A stretch of 49,350 nucleotides of DNA, from positions 1 to 49,350 of the forward strand of contig JADLFM010000207.1 in NCBI GenBank assembly GCA_020845495.1, written 5' to 3'. How positions within the stretch are numbered: the first letter of the stretch is position 1; every line of letters begins with the position of its first letter. Shown piece after piece: positions 6,613 to 14,440 of this stretch. The notes under the pieces were generated by a model, which did not search any database, was not told where the DNA came from, and worked only from the letters and a program-made list of their open reading frames with translations. This DNA comes from Chloroflexota bacterium. Its GTDB lineage: Bacteria; Chloroflexota; UBA6077; JACCZL01. A program made the position numbers and the translations under genes.

Positions 6613-8349
6613 ATGGAACCCGAAACGCAGTCGAAGAAGAGGAAGAAGACGGTCGCCGACGAGGTGGCTGAAGGCCTGAAGATCGAAGAGAAGGGCGCCG
6701 CGAACTTCGGCGAGCAGGTGAAGGCCGCGATGGGGTGGGGCACCGGCGCCGATGTCGAGAAGAACGCCTCGGCGCCGCTGCCTCCACCGTCGACGCGCCT
6801 GGTGAGCATCCCGCTCGATCTGCTCGCCGAGTCGCCGACCAACCCCCGCAAGACGTTCGGCGGAATGGATGCGCTGGTGCAGTCGCTGAAGGCGGTCGGC
6901 CTCATGGTGCCGCTCATCGTGCGCAAGCTTCCAGGCTCGGAACTGCACGAGATCGTCGCCGGGCATCGGCGCTTCCGAGCCGCGAAAGAGGCCGGTCTGG
7001 AGTCGGTGCCGTGCGACGTGCGTGCGCTCAACGACGTTCAGGTGTTGGAGATCCAGATCACTGAGAACCTCCAGCGCGCGGACCTCACGGAGCTCGAGGA
7101 GGCCGAGGCCTACGAGTCAATGCAGTCGCGCTTCGGGTACACCGTCGACCAGATCGCGGCGAAGGTGGGGAGCTCGAAGGCCACGGTCTACTCGAGGCTC
7201 AAGCTGACGTCGCTCTGCGGAGAGGCCCGGAAGGCGATGGCCGACAAGGTGCTGCCCGGATCGGTGGCCGTTCCGCTGGCGCGCCTGCCCACGCACTCGC
7301 TGCAGGCGAAGGCGCTGAAGGAACTCGTCCAGCGATTCGCGCACTCCGATGACGGGGCGATCGCCGCGCGCCCTGCCATCGACTGGGTGCAGCGCGAGTT
7401 CTGCCACACGCTGAAAAGCGCGCCCTTCTCGCTGAAGGACGAGATGCTCCTGCCAGAGGCCGGCAGCTGCGATGCCTGCCCGAAGAACTCGAAGGCAGCC
7501 ACGCCCGGTCTCTTCGACGATCTCCGACAGGCCGGGCAGGTCTGCACCGACGTCGGGTGCTTCCGGCAGAAGGCCTCGGCCGCCTGGGCAAAGAAGGCTG
7601 CCGCTGAAGAGAAGAAGGGCGCCAAGGTGCTCAAGCTCGAGGAGGGCGCGAAGATCTTCCCGCACGGGAGCCAACTGCCCTACGGGTCCAAGTACGTGGA
7701 CATGAGCGAGCCGAACCACGCCGACTCGAAGAAGCGCACGTGGGGCGAGCTCTGGGAACGCGCGCCGGAGGCCGCTCGGCCACCCCGTGTGGTGGCGCCC
7801 GACCGCGAGATGAAGGCGCACGACCTCGTGGAGCGAGATGCGCTGGTGAAGGCCCTCGCCGAGAGCGGCCTCAAGTGGGCGCAGAACGAGACGAGCCGCG
7901 CCCAAGAGCTCAAGGAAGAGAAGTCGGAGGCGAAGGAACTCCGCGAGGCGCACGACACCCGGCAGAAGGTGGTCTCCGCTGCGGCGCTGAAGATCGCCGA
8001 CTCGGTGGCGCGCGTCGGCATGGACGACGTCGCCTGGCGCATGCTGGCGCGGGGCCTCGCCGGCCAGTGGCAGCGCAAGGAGATCCTCGATGCGCTCGGC
8101 TGGGAAAGCGTGGAGGAGAAGCTCGAGCGTGGACAGCGGCAGGATCTGGTGCGCTTCCTCTTCGTCAAGGCGCTCATCGACGGTGACGATGGGGACGTGA
8201 GCGACGGCTACACCGATGCGCTGAAGCGGTTCGCGAAGGCGCACGCCGTGTCGCTGTCCGACATCGAGAAGGCGGTCGAGAACTCGGCGAAGGCCGAGGC
8301 GCTCATGGGCGCGAAGAAGGCCAACCCGAAGTCCAAGAAGGAGGAGTGA
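6613..8349 (+). CDS. ParB-like protein with cysteine cluster
   Basis: This 578-residue protein has an N-terminal ParB/Srx-type fold at about residues 60-165: IPLDLLAESPTNPRKTF, then GHRRFRAAKEAG with the GxxRxxA nucleotide-binding signature, then ENLQRADLTELEEAEAY. An HTH region follows (DQIAAKVGSSKATVYSRLKL, about 178-197). A cysteine cluster, C286-x2-C289-x21-C311-x4-C316, could bind zinc and resembles that of PRTRC-type ParB proteins. The C-terminal 200 residues are helical and charged. ParB proteins bind DNA and CTP and usually act with ParA, but no ParA gene is present. Roles in DNA organisation, regulation or countering host defence are all possible. Confidence 0.8.
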   Translation: MEPETQSKKRKKTVADEVAEGLKIEEKGAANFGEQVKAAMGWGTGADVEKNASAPLPPPSTRLVSIPLDLLAESPTNPRKTFGGMDALVQSLKAVGLMVPLIVRKLPGSELHEIVAGHRRFRAAKEAGLESVPCDVRALNDVQVLEIQITENLQRADLTELEEAEAYESMQSRFGYTVDQIAAKVGSSKATVYSRLKLTSLCGEARKAMADKVLPGSVAVPLARLPTHSLQAKALKELVQRFAHSDDGAIAARPAIDWVQREFCHTLKSAPFSLKDEMLLPEAGSCDACPKNSKAATPGLFDDLRQAGQVCTDVGCFRQKASAAWAKKAAAEEKKGAKVLKLEEGAKIFPHGSQLPYGSKYVDMSEPNHADSKKRTWGELWERAPEAARPPRVVAPDREMKAHDLVERDALVKALAESGLKWAQNETSRAQELKEEKSEAKELREAHDTRQKVVSAAALKIADSVARVGMDDVAWRMLARGLAGQWQRKEILDALGWESVEEKLERGQRQDLVRFLFVKALIDGDDGDVSDGYTDALKRFAKAHAVSLSDIEKAVENSAKAEALMGAKKANPKSKKEE

Positions 8350-8350
8350 G

Positions 8351-8638
8351 ATGGCGAAGCGACAGGGTGAGATTCCAGGCACGGAGCGGAAGACCATTCA
8401 GGAGATCGACGCGGCTGCCGAGGCCTACGTCGACGCGCGCGACAAGCGCATGAAGCTCTCCGACAAAGAGAGGGTCGCGAAGGACGCGCTGATCGGCGTG
8501 CTGAAGAAGCACAACGTCACCGTCTACCGGGACGATCAGGCCAGCCCCCCGCTGGTGGTCACGCTGCTGCCGGGCAAGGACGGAGTGCAGGTGCGCGCTG
8601 CCGACGACGAGGAAGGCTCGGAGGAGTTCGACGGCTGA
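8351..8638 (+). CDS. Hypothetical small acidic-tailed protein
   Basis: This 95-residue protein has a long helical first half (TIQEIDAAAEAYVDARDKRM), a short beta segment (HNVTVYRDDQASPPLVVTLL) and a strongly acidic tail. It starts one base after the ParB-like stop, with GGAGGAG overlapping that stop, so the two are co-translated. The helical head with acidic tail resembles small chaperone- or inhibitor-type phage proteins, but I recognise no family. Confidence 0.55.
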   Translation: MAKRQGEIPGTERKTIQEIDAAAEAYVDARDKRMKLSDKERVAKDALIGVLKKHNVTVYRDDQASPPLVVTLLPGKDGVQVRAADDEEGSEEFDG

Positions 8639-8644
8639 ACGACA

Positions 8645-8741
8645 CCCGCTGCTGGTGCGTGCGCGTCGGCGCGCCTGGACGCCTTCAAGGGAACTGGCCA
8701 ACACCGTCGCCGCATCGGGAGTTCGATTCTCCCGGAGCGGG
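8645..8741 (+). other. tRNA 3'-end-like element (T-arm plus acceptor-like arms)
   Basis: A perfect T-arm, GGGAG (8717-8721), TTCGATT loop and CTCCC (8729-8733), is followed by GGAGCGGG (8734-8741). That pairs 7 of 8 with CCCGCTGC at 8645-8652. The interior does not form a credible anticodon arm or a canonical D-loop, so I do not call a functional tRNA. It may be an attachment-site core mimicking a host tRNA end, a degenerate tRNA, or simply the hairpin of the leader of the next gene, whose RBS AGGAAGGGG lies at 8751-8759. Confidence 0.35.
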
Positions 8742-8765
8742 CTTCAACGAAGGAAGGGGTGCTGC

Positions 8766-9026
8766 ATGCGGTTCGCGTTGCTGTTGTTGTTGGCTGGCTG
8801 CGGAGTGGTTGAGGAAGTTCGGGAGGAACTCCCATCGGTGGCGGTCACGCCAGCGGGGCCCGAGGTGCTCCCGCCCGGCTGGTACCTCCACCTCTACCCG
8901 GCGCAGTGCATCGTGCTGGTGCGCGACGAGGAAGGGACCGCCCGGCGCTGCATGGAGGAGCGCGTTCGCTGCACGCCGACCGATCCGCGCTGGTGCGCCG
9001 GGACCTTCCCGGGGGTGCCGCGATGA
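8766..9026 (+). CDS. Putative small lipoprotein
   Basis: This 86-residue protein starts MRFALLLLLAGCGV, a short signal sequence ending in a lipobox-like LAGC whose Cys12 would be lipidated. The mature part has a Glu-rich start, a Pro-rich aromatic middle (LPPGWYLHLYPAQC) and four further cysteines. It may be an outer-membrane-anchored spanin-like or surface-exclusion protein. The start is set by AAGGAAGGGG seven bases upstream. It lies outside the lysis region, which argues against a simple spanin role. Confidence 0.55.
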   Translation: MRFALLLLLAGCGVVEEVREELPSVAVTPAGPEVLPPGWYLHLYPAQCIVLVRDEEGTARRCMEERVRCTPTDPRWCAGTFPGVPR

Positions 9027-9343
9027 TCGGGCCGACGCCGGGGCCATGGATGTACAACCCGTACTCGGGTGTCGTGGAAGATCATGACGGCGTGCCGATC
9101 TGCGCGATGCCGGCGCCAGAGGCCGAGACATCCTACGAACAGCGCATCCTCGCCGACGCGAAGCTCATCTCGCAGACGCCGGAACTGCTGCGGTGCCTGA
9201 AGCTGGCCTGCGCGCGCCTGGCTCGGGTCGATGGTGGCGACAGCATGACGATCGCCACCTGCGTCTCGGCAATCAGCATCGCGACCGGCGAAGAGTTCGA
9301 TGTGGAGGCCTTCATCGAGGCCGAAGACGAGGCCGCGCCATGA
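9023..9343 (+). CDS. Hypothetical protein with TPGPW start
   Basis: This 106-residue protein begins MIGPTPGPWMYNPYSG, a TPGPW opening frequent in small phage proteins of unknown role, then a helical middle and an acidic C-terminus (EEFDVEAFIEAEDEAAP). It overlaps the lipoprotein stop (ATGA) and the following gene start, so it is translationally coupled to both. No catalytic motif is visible. Confidence 0.6.
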   Translation: MIGPTPGPWMYNPYSGVVEDHDGVPICAMPAPEAETSYEQRILADAKLISQTPELLRCLKLACARLARVDGGDSMTIATCVSAISIATGEEFDVEAFIEAEDEAAP

Positions 9344-10098
9344 AGGAGCGTCCGATCCTCTTTTCGGGGCCGATGGTGCGCGCGCTGCTCAGCGGCGCGA
9401 AGACGCAGACGCGGCGCATCGTGAATGACTCGAGCGATGTCGATGCGTGGGCGCCCATCGGACTGGGCGAGGCTCGCATGGGCGAGTGGCGCATGGGGTC
9501 CTACGGCGAGGGGGGCGTGCTCTGCGAGGTTGGCGGGATGCGCTGCCCATACGGCGTCCCCGGCGATCGGCTCTGGGTGCGCGAGACCTGGGCGTACAAC
9601 GGCCAGGCGTGGAGGAACTGCGGGCCGAAGGACAAGCGCCGCGAGGGCTTCGTGTCGTATGCGGCCGATGGCGCGAAGGTGACGCACTACTTCGAAGACG
9701 GCCCGGTCCTGCTGTGCCCAGAGCAGCACCCGCCGACGCAGCGCGAAGACGAAGACGAGTGGGCGTTCGACGTTCGCAAGTCCGAGTACTTCAAGAACTA
9801 CTTCCGGCGCTGGCGGCCCAGCATCCACATGCCTCGCTGGGCGAGCCGGATCACGCTCGAGGTGACGGAGGTTCGCGTCGAGCGGTTGCAGGCGATCTCG
9901 GAAAAGGACGCGATCGCCGAAGGCATCGAGCGCAGCGTCAGCGGGTACTGGATGAACTACGCAGAGGACGGGCCCACCCATCAACGCGCCGTTGATTCAT
10001 TCCGATCGCTCTGGGAGAGCATCAACGGCGCGGGCTCGTGGGCGTCGAACCCGTGGGTCTGGGTGGTGAGCTTCAGGCGTCTCGAACGTGGACCCTGA
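9340..10098 (+). CDS. ASCH-domain-like phage protein
   Basis: This 252-residue protein belongs to a common phage family with an ASCH-like (PUA-related) fold. It opens with RPILFSGPMVRALLSGAKTQ and TRR, a typical start, then GDRLWVRETWAYN, and closes with NPWVWVVSFRRLER. ASCH domains bind RNA or modified nucleotides, and some are implicated in regulating translation. The role in phages is unknown. ATG 9340 overlaps the preceding stop. This is the last plus-strand gene, and its final 26 bases overlap the opposing minus-strand gene. Confidence 0.7.
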   Translation: MKERPILFSGPMVRALLSGAKTQTRRIVNDSSDVDAWAPIGLGEARMGEWRMGSYGEGGVLCEVGGMRCPYGVPGDRLWVRETWAYNGQAWRNCGPKDKRREGFVSYAADGAKVTHYFEDGPVLLCPEQHPPTQREDEDEWAFDVRKSEYFKNYFRRWRPSIHMPRWASRITLEVTEVRVERLQAISEKDAIAEGIERSVSGYWMNYAEDGPTHQRAVDSFRSLWESINGAGSWASNPWVWVVSFRRLERGP

Positions 10099-10396
10099 CG
10101 AAGCAGTTCGTCGGGACGGTCTGCGTGCCGTCGACCCACGCGAGCTTCCACGTGCAGTCGTAGACCCCGGCGTCAGCGACGTCGGCCGGGACCCACGAGT
10201 ACTCCACGATGCCGTTGAGCGCGTCGATCTTCGCGACGGTGCCGACGAGCGGGACCTCCACCCCATCGCTGCGGCGCACGCGCTTCAGCGTGACAGCCGC
10301 GGTCGTGACGTCGATGGGCGTGGCTCCGTTCTTCAGCTGCATGCGGAGCTTCGGCAGCACATCGCCCTTCGTGGTTCGGAACTCGGTCAGGCTCAT
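10073..10396 (-). CDS. Ig-like structural protein (BppU N-terminal-like)
   Basis: This 107-residue all-beta protein has the pattern VLPKLRMQLKNGATPIDVTTAAVTL...GVYDCTWKLAWVDGTQTVP. It resembles the Ig-like BppU N-terminal domain of baseplate or fibre proteins. It follows the repeat-rich fibre gene with an overlapping ATGA start and is probably a small virion or fibre-associated protein. Its 3' end overlaps the convergent plus-strand gene, leaving no room for a separate terminator between the two blocks. Confidence 0.6.
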   Translation of the reverse strand: MSLTEFRTTKGDVLPKLRMQLKNGATPIDVTTAAVTLKRVRRSDGVEVPLVGTVAKIDALNGIVEYSWVPADVADAGVYDCTWKLAWVDGTQTVPTNCFVRVHVRDA

Positions 10397-12459
10397 GCGA
10401 TCTCCGCTGTGGACTCGGCGCCGATGAGGGCGGCTTCAGCCGGTGCCCCACCCGCCAGCGAAGCGCTGGCGTCGCCGACGAGTAGACCAGCTTCAGCAGC
10501 GGCCACAAGGACGAGGGTGGCCTGCGCTTCGGCCCCGGGCTCGAGGTAGAGCCCGGCCGGCGCTGGGTGCCCCAGGCGCCCGAAGATGCTCGTCGCCGGC
10601 AGGGCGACGGCCGACTGCCCGACGATGATGGGCGTCCCACTGGCGGCAAGGGACGGAACGGGCAGCCCGACCATCCCTGCCCCGGCAGCCACGACGGTTC
10701 CAGAGGCGGCCAGATCCACCCCGGGCAAGGCCGCGCTGCCCTGCCCTGCAACGATCGGCGCCCCGGACGCCCCAAGAGCCGGGGCCGGCAGCGGAATCGT
10801 TCCTGCGCCAACCACGGCCGCCACGCCACCAGCTGCAGCCAGCGACAGCGCCGGCAGCGGTAGCGCCCCGGCGCCGACGACGAGCGATCGGCCGAACGCG
10901 GAGACCTGCAGGCCCGGAAGCGCAATGGCCCCGGCGCCCTGAACCACCAGGGAACCAGCGGCAGCGAGGGTGGGCGCAGCCAGCCCGATGGTCGCGCTGC
11001 CCGAGACAGCCCCGCTGCCCTGTTGACCGGCCGCCTCGATGTCCAGAACGGGCAGCGGAACGGAAGCCGCGCCAGCGACGGCCGGTGCGCCCTGGGCGGC
11101 CAGCGTCGGAGCCGGGAGCGGAACGGCTGCCGCCCCGGAGATCACCGATGCCCCCGAAGCCTGCAGGCCGAGCGCAGGCATCGGCACGGAGGCCGACCCG
11201 ACGACGATCGGTCGGCCTGTGGCTTGGAGCGCAGGGGCCGCAAGCGGAACGGCTGCCGTTCCGGTAATCGCCCCAGCCCCGACCGCGGTCAGCCCGAGGT
11301 TGGCCAGCGGGATCGTCACCGAGCCCGAGACCGCAGGGGCGCCCGCAGCTGCGAGCCCCGTCGCTGGCATGGGCAGCGTCGCAGGCCCGGCCACCACCGG
11401 CGAGCCAGCAGCGAGCACCGATGGCGCCTGCATCTGGAGAGCGGCAGCCCCGGCAACAACCGGAGCACCTGCTGCCTGGACAGAGAGCGCCGAAAGGTCG
11501 AAGGGCGCCACCTCGAAGGTCGGGCCCGTCGAATCAGCCCAGGCACCAGAGCCCGGGGACGTGAGGCTGTTCCCGACGTCGGCCACCAGCTTCGAAGCGG
11601 CAGAGGCCAGCGGGTAGCTGCCAATCAGGTCGACCGGAGACCGCGGCGATCGGCTGGCGAACTCGGCAAGCAGGTCTGCCTCGGAAAGCTCGCGGTCCCA
11701 GACGCGCACGCGAGCGAGCGCGCCGTTGATGCCGTTGCCGAAGTTCGGGCCACCCGCGATGTCGAGGTGCACCCACGGCAGGGCGGCGGTGTAGCCGGCC
11801 TTCGTGACCGTTCCCCACCACACGCTGGCACCGAGCTCGCGCACCCACGCCTTCTGGACGAGCCCGGCATCGACGGTGATCGCCACGAAGTACCAGCGGT
11901 CGTTCTGCAGCGCTGCGCCGGCAGGACTCGAGGTGCCGAAGTTGTCGATCAGCACCACCCGGCCGCTGGTGTTGATCGAGAGCGTGTGGTTTCCGCCCGT
12001 GCTGTCCTGCAGGCGGAAGATGCGGCCCTCGTTGATCGCCGCTGGCTTGAACCAGCCGGACACCGTGTAGCTCTCGATGGCGCTCGGAACGTTGGTCCCG
12101 CGAAGAGCGTCGGCGTCGGCGTCGAAGGCAACGGCCCCGCTGCCGAACTTCTGGACGATGACTGGCGAGCCAGAGGCGGCAACGCCTGGTGCAGCCAGCG
12201 GGATGACGGCGTCGCCGGTGATGATCGGCTGGCTGCCCTCAGCCGCGATGGAGAGCACCGGCAGCGGGATAGTGGCGGTCCCGGTCGTGCCAGCGTCCTG
12301 CGGACCGAAGAACTCCTCGGTGGCGACTGCAACAGCCGCGCCTCCGTCGTCGAGGTAGAAGAACGCACCTCTCCCGCGGCTGAGCAGGACCGGGCGTCCG
12401 AGGACGCCCGGTGGGCTGCCGGCGCCGCTGTTCGGGTACCGGAGCCAGTCAGAGGCCAT
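10393..12459 (-). CDS. Repeat-rich tail fibre with LamG-like lectin domain
   Basis: This 688-residue, very Ala/Gly/Pro-rich protein has a short N-terminal head, two 21-22-residue repeats (about 60-101), and a concanavalin-A/LamG-like jelly-roll domain (about 105-325; SYTVSGWFKPAAINEGRIF, DRWYFVAITVDAG, ARVRVWDRELSEADLL). About 13-14 further tandem 21-residue repeats span 337-627. The repeat pattern is G-x-A-x-I/V-P-L-P-A-x-x-L-x-A-x-G-x-P-x-V-x. The C-terminus is an Ala-rich tail. LamG domains bind glycans, so this is a likely receptor-binding fibre. It lies in the host-range region beside other virion genes. The repeats could form a stiff beta-rich shaft. Confidence 0.75.
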   Translation of the reverse strand: MASDWLRYPNSGAGSPPGVLGRPVLLSRGRGAFFYLDDGGAAVAVATEEFFGPQDAGTTGTATIPLPVLSIAAEGSQPIITGDAVIPLAAPGVAASGSPVIVQKFGSGAVAFDADADALRGTNVPSAIESYTVSGWFKPAAINEGRIFRLQDSTGGNHTLSINTSGRVVLIDNFGTSSPAGAALQNDRWYFVAITVDAGLVQKAWVRELGASVWWGTVTKAGYTAALPWVHLDIAGGPNFGNGINGALARVRVWDRELSEADLLAEFASRSPRSPVDLIGSYPLASAASKLVADVGNSLTSPGSGAWADSTGPTFEVAPFDLSALSVQAAGAPVVAGAAALQMQAPSVLAAGSPVVAGPATLPMPATGLAAAGAPAVSGSVTIPLANLGLTAVGAGAITGTAAVPLAAPALQATGRPIVVGSASVPMPALGLQASGASVISGAAAVPLPAPTLAAQGAPAVAGAASVPLPVLDIEAAGQQGSGAVSGSATIGLAAPTLAAAGSLVVQGAGAIALPGLQVSAFGRSLVVGAGALPLPALSLAAAGGVAAVVGAGTIPLPAPALGASGAPIVAGQGSAALPGVDLAASGTVVAAGAGMVGLPVPSLAASGTPIIVGQSAVALPATSIFGRLGHPAPAGLYLEPGAEAQATLVLVAAAEAGLLVGDASASLAGGAPAEAALIGAESTAEIA
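10579..11451 (-). repeat. Tandem 63-bp (21-residue) coding repeats
   Basis: About 13 full units plus one partial unit start at residues 337, 358, 379, 400, 421, 442, 463, 487, 508, 529, 551, 572, 593 and 614 of the fibre. Spacing is 21 residues except for one 24- and one 22-residue unit. All copies are in frame, so selection is at protein level, unlike the repeats at 48672-48805. Confidence 0.8.
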
Positions 12460-12462
12460 GGC

Positions 12463-13260
12463 CTACCCCTCGATGATGGAGAGGCCCGCTTGAATCTCGC
12501 CGGTGCTCGTCGCGCTGCACAGCACCATCATGGCGAGGCAGGAGTTCGCCTCCAACACCCCGCCGCCAAGACCGAAGAAGTCGAGCACGCCACCGACACC
12601 GGCAGCTGTGAGCGGAATCTCCGCGAGGCGCCGCAGCAGCGTGAGCCCGAAGTTGCCAGCGGTCCCCGTCGAGATCGACAGCTGCAGCGACTGCACCGAG
12701 CGCACGCCGGAGTCCCCGGCCTGCAACGAGAACGGAACCATCTGCCCGACGCTGAGCGCGTTGGCAGGCTGCGTGTACGAGGCCGAACGAGAACCGGTAC
12801 CGTCCTGGTTCGTGTAGATGGCCGTCATCACCGTCCCGGTGGCGCCCATCGCCGAGTAGACCTCGCCCCAGAGCTCCACGCCGTCACCCGTGGTCGCACG
12901 CGTGAGTGCGGGCTGCGTGAAGCTCTGAAGCGTGGTGACGTTCCCCACGAGCGCCGAGTTGTGCCAGAGGCGATCGTAGAGGATCAGCGTTCCTGCCGTT
13001 GAGCCCTGCGCGCTCAACCGCCCGACGTAGCCGAGGTTCGCGCCTCCCGGATTGGTGTAGGGGATCGCGCCGGTGGTCGCGCTCGTGGGGATCGCCCCGT
13101 TGACCGAACCGGCCGCGGCCCCCGCGCCAGGCTGCCCCGCGAGAGCCCACAGCGAGCGCCACGTGCCAGCGCCCTCGGAAGTCGCAGACGCCTTGCGGAA
13201 TCCGCGCTTCTGCGCGCCCGCGAGCGCAGCCACGAGCGCGTCCTGCGTCGAGATCGCCAC
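12463..13260 (-). CDS. Probable virion surface or tail-associated protein
   Basis: This 265-residue protein is rich in Gly, Ala, Ser and Thr with few charges, as is usual for virion proteins. Its middle (AIYTNQDGTGSRSASYTQPA and neighbours) looks beta-rich, and a hydrophobic Gly-rich stretch (VGGVLDFFGLGGGVLEANS) lies near the C-terminus. I recognise no family. It sits between the fibre and two tiny genes in the same orientation, four bases from each neighbour, suggesting co-expression in the receptor-binding region. Confidence 0.6.
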   Translation of the reverse strand: MAISTQDALVAALAGAQKRGFRKASATSEGAGTWRSLWALAGQPGAGAAAGSVNGAIPTSATTGAIPYTNPGGANLGYVGRLSAQGSTAGTLILYDRLWHNSALVGNVTTLQSFTQPALTRATTGDGVELWGEVYSAMGATGTVMTAIYTNQDGTGSRSASYTQPANALSVGQMVPFSLQAGDSGVRSVQSLQLSISTGTAGNFGLTLLRRLAEIPLTAAGVGGVLDFFGLGGGVLEANSCLAMMVLCSATSTGEIQAGLSIIEG

Positions 13261-13263
13261 GGG

Positions 13264-13455
13264 CTACTCCTGCGGTTCGGGGTCCAGCGTGCGCGCGGAG
13301 ATGCGCAGCTTCCGTGCCAGCACACGCGCCTGCGTCGGGTCGAAGCGAAGCTGGACGAGCCCGATGTGGATCACGACGGCGGTCTCGCTCACGCGGGTCT
13401 CCACGCGGGCTTCGACGCCGTCCTTCGTGAGCGCCTGCGGCTTCTTCTTCGCCAT
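13264..13455 (-). CDS. Small basic hypothetical protein
   Basis: This 63-residue basic protein has a beta-strand middle (VETRVSETAVVIHIGLVQLR) and a Pro/Glu tail. No family is recognised. It is separated by three or four bases from both neighbours and so is part of the fibre-region operon. Its small size and position suggest a chaperone or accessory, but this is only positional. Confidence 0.55.
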   Translation of the reverse strand: MAKKKPQALTKDGVEARVETRVSETAVVIHIGLVQLRFDPTQARVLARKLRISARTLDPEPQE

Positions 13456-13458
13456 GGC

Positions 13459-13686
13459 TCAGTAGGTCCCGAAGCCGTTGGCCGCAGCGCCAGCCTGCCA
13501 CTCGGTGGCCTCGGCCTCCGACAGCGGGTTGCCCTCGTTGAGGAGGCGGAACGGCGGGGCCGATCCCGCGATGCTGCGAGCGAGGTTCGCGCGCTCCGCG
13601 GCGACCTCGATGGCGATGGGAATCGACGCCACCGGCTCCCCCAACTGCGTGCTCTGGCCGCCCAGCTCGGACTCGATGATGAACAT
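13459..13686 (-). CDS. Small hypothetical protein
   Basis: This 75-residue protein opens MFIIESELGGQ and has a helical middle (IAIEVAAERANLARSIAG). The C-terminal segment EAEATEWQAGAAANGFGTY resembles the aromatic/Ala endings of small tail-associated proteins. The start follows CCGGAGGAAACC. Co-oriented with the fibre genes; function unknown. Confidence 0.55.
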   Translation of the reverse strand: MFIIESELGGQSTQLGEPVASIPIAIEVAAERANLARSIAGSAPPFRLLNEGNPLSEAEATEWQAGAAANGFGTY

Positions 13687-13712
13687 GGTTTCCTCCGGGT
13701 GTTCGACGACGA

Positions 13713-14120
13713 TCAGCCCCCGCCCTCGTTGAGCGTGAGCGAGGTGATCTGCACCGGCTGCCCAGCGACGATGGAGGTCGTCACGAGCTCGAGCTCACCC
13801 CCACCACCGGTCGCGGTCACGTCGATGTCGATGACGGCGGCCGGCCCCGTGGCGTTGTAGAGACGCGCCCAGAAGGCCGTCCCGCTCGCATCGGCCGAAG
13901 AATCCTGGGTGATGGCGTTGGCGGTCGCCGAGCCGCCTGAAGGCGCCGGGGCGAACGGCGAGCCGCCCGTCAGCGTCGCCAGCAAGGTGCCCGTCGCAGC
14001 CGCAGCGACGTTCGCAGGCCGCGGAGAGGTGCGAATCTCGATGAGCGCCCCGTTGCCGAGGTCGCTGATCACGGAGGCGAGGCGGTTGTTACGGGCGGTC
14101 GTCGAGAGCTTGACGGTCAT
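13713..14120 (-). CDS. Probable tail/virion protein
   Basis: This 135-residue beta-rich protein opens with MTVKLSTTARNNRLASV, then a Gly/Ser/Ala-rich middle and strands such as GPAAVIDIDVTATGG and ELELVTTSIVAGQPV. Proteins with the opening TARNNRLA are common beside phage fibres and are presumed structural, with unknown function. The gene stands alone between the lysis genes and the fibre cluster. Confidence 0.6.
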   Translation of the reverse strand: MTVKLSTTARNNRLASVISDLGNGALIEIRTSPRPANVAAAATGTLLATLTGGSPFAPAPSGGSATANAITQDSSADASGTAFWARLYNATGPAAVIDIDVTATGGGGELELVTTSIVAGQPVQITSLTLNEGGG

Positions 14121-14132
14121 GCGCGCAAGGTA

Positions 14133-14375
14133 TCACCAGCCCACGCGGAGGCCCACACCGGCCTCCCAGACGGGCCCGAAGGCCTGCAGCCCTGGGAGGC
14201 CCGAGGCGACCTGTCCGTACCCGAACACCGTGAGGCTCTGCGCCGGCCTCAACCCGGCCTCGATGCGGCCGAAGACGCCAGCCGTCGAGCGCACGCCAGC
14301 GGTCGCCTCGAGGTAGCCCCCACCGATCGGCAGCAGCGAGGCCTTGTCGAGCCCGCTGCGAACCTCCCCGCGCAC
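14133..14375 (-). CDS. Outer-membrane-strand-like C-terminal reading frame
   Basis: This reading frame encodes 80 residues from GTG 14375. It has alternating beta-strand patterns (GYLEATAGVRSTAGVFGRIE) and ends GVGLRVGW, like the C-terminal aromatic signal of outer-membrane proteins. No good start exists: the GTG directly abuts GAGGAG with no spacing, and the frame is open upstream to about 14470 without ATG, GTG or TTG. It may be expressed only as a -1 frameshift extension of the preceding gene (14441-14986), which ends in CCCCTAA, or from a non-standard start. Confidence 0.45.
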   Translation of the reverse strand: MRGEVRSGLDKASLLPIGGGYLEATAGVRSTAGVFGRIEAGLRPAQSLTVFGYGQVASGLPGLQAFGPVWEAGVGLRVGW

Positions 14376-14440
14376 CTCCTCGAAGGCCTTCTTGCTGGCC
14401 AGCGGGATATCCGTCGCGAGCGGGGCGTCGATGGGGGCCT

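Noticed and set aside
8645..8741. A functional tRNA, including selenocysteine type (8-bp acceptor arm and a TCA triplet are present)
   Set aside because: No anticodon stem of more than two pairs can be drawn around TCA, and the D-loop lacks conserved bases. Only the T-arm is convincing.
11023..13002. Long plus-strand open frame opposite the fibre gene
   Set aside because: It is Arg/Gly/Asp-rich shadow coding caused by high GC and the repetitive fibre sequence. It has no RBS and no recognisable protein features, and the minus-strand genes there have clear domains.
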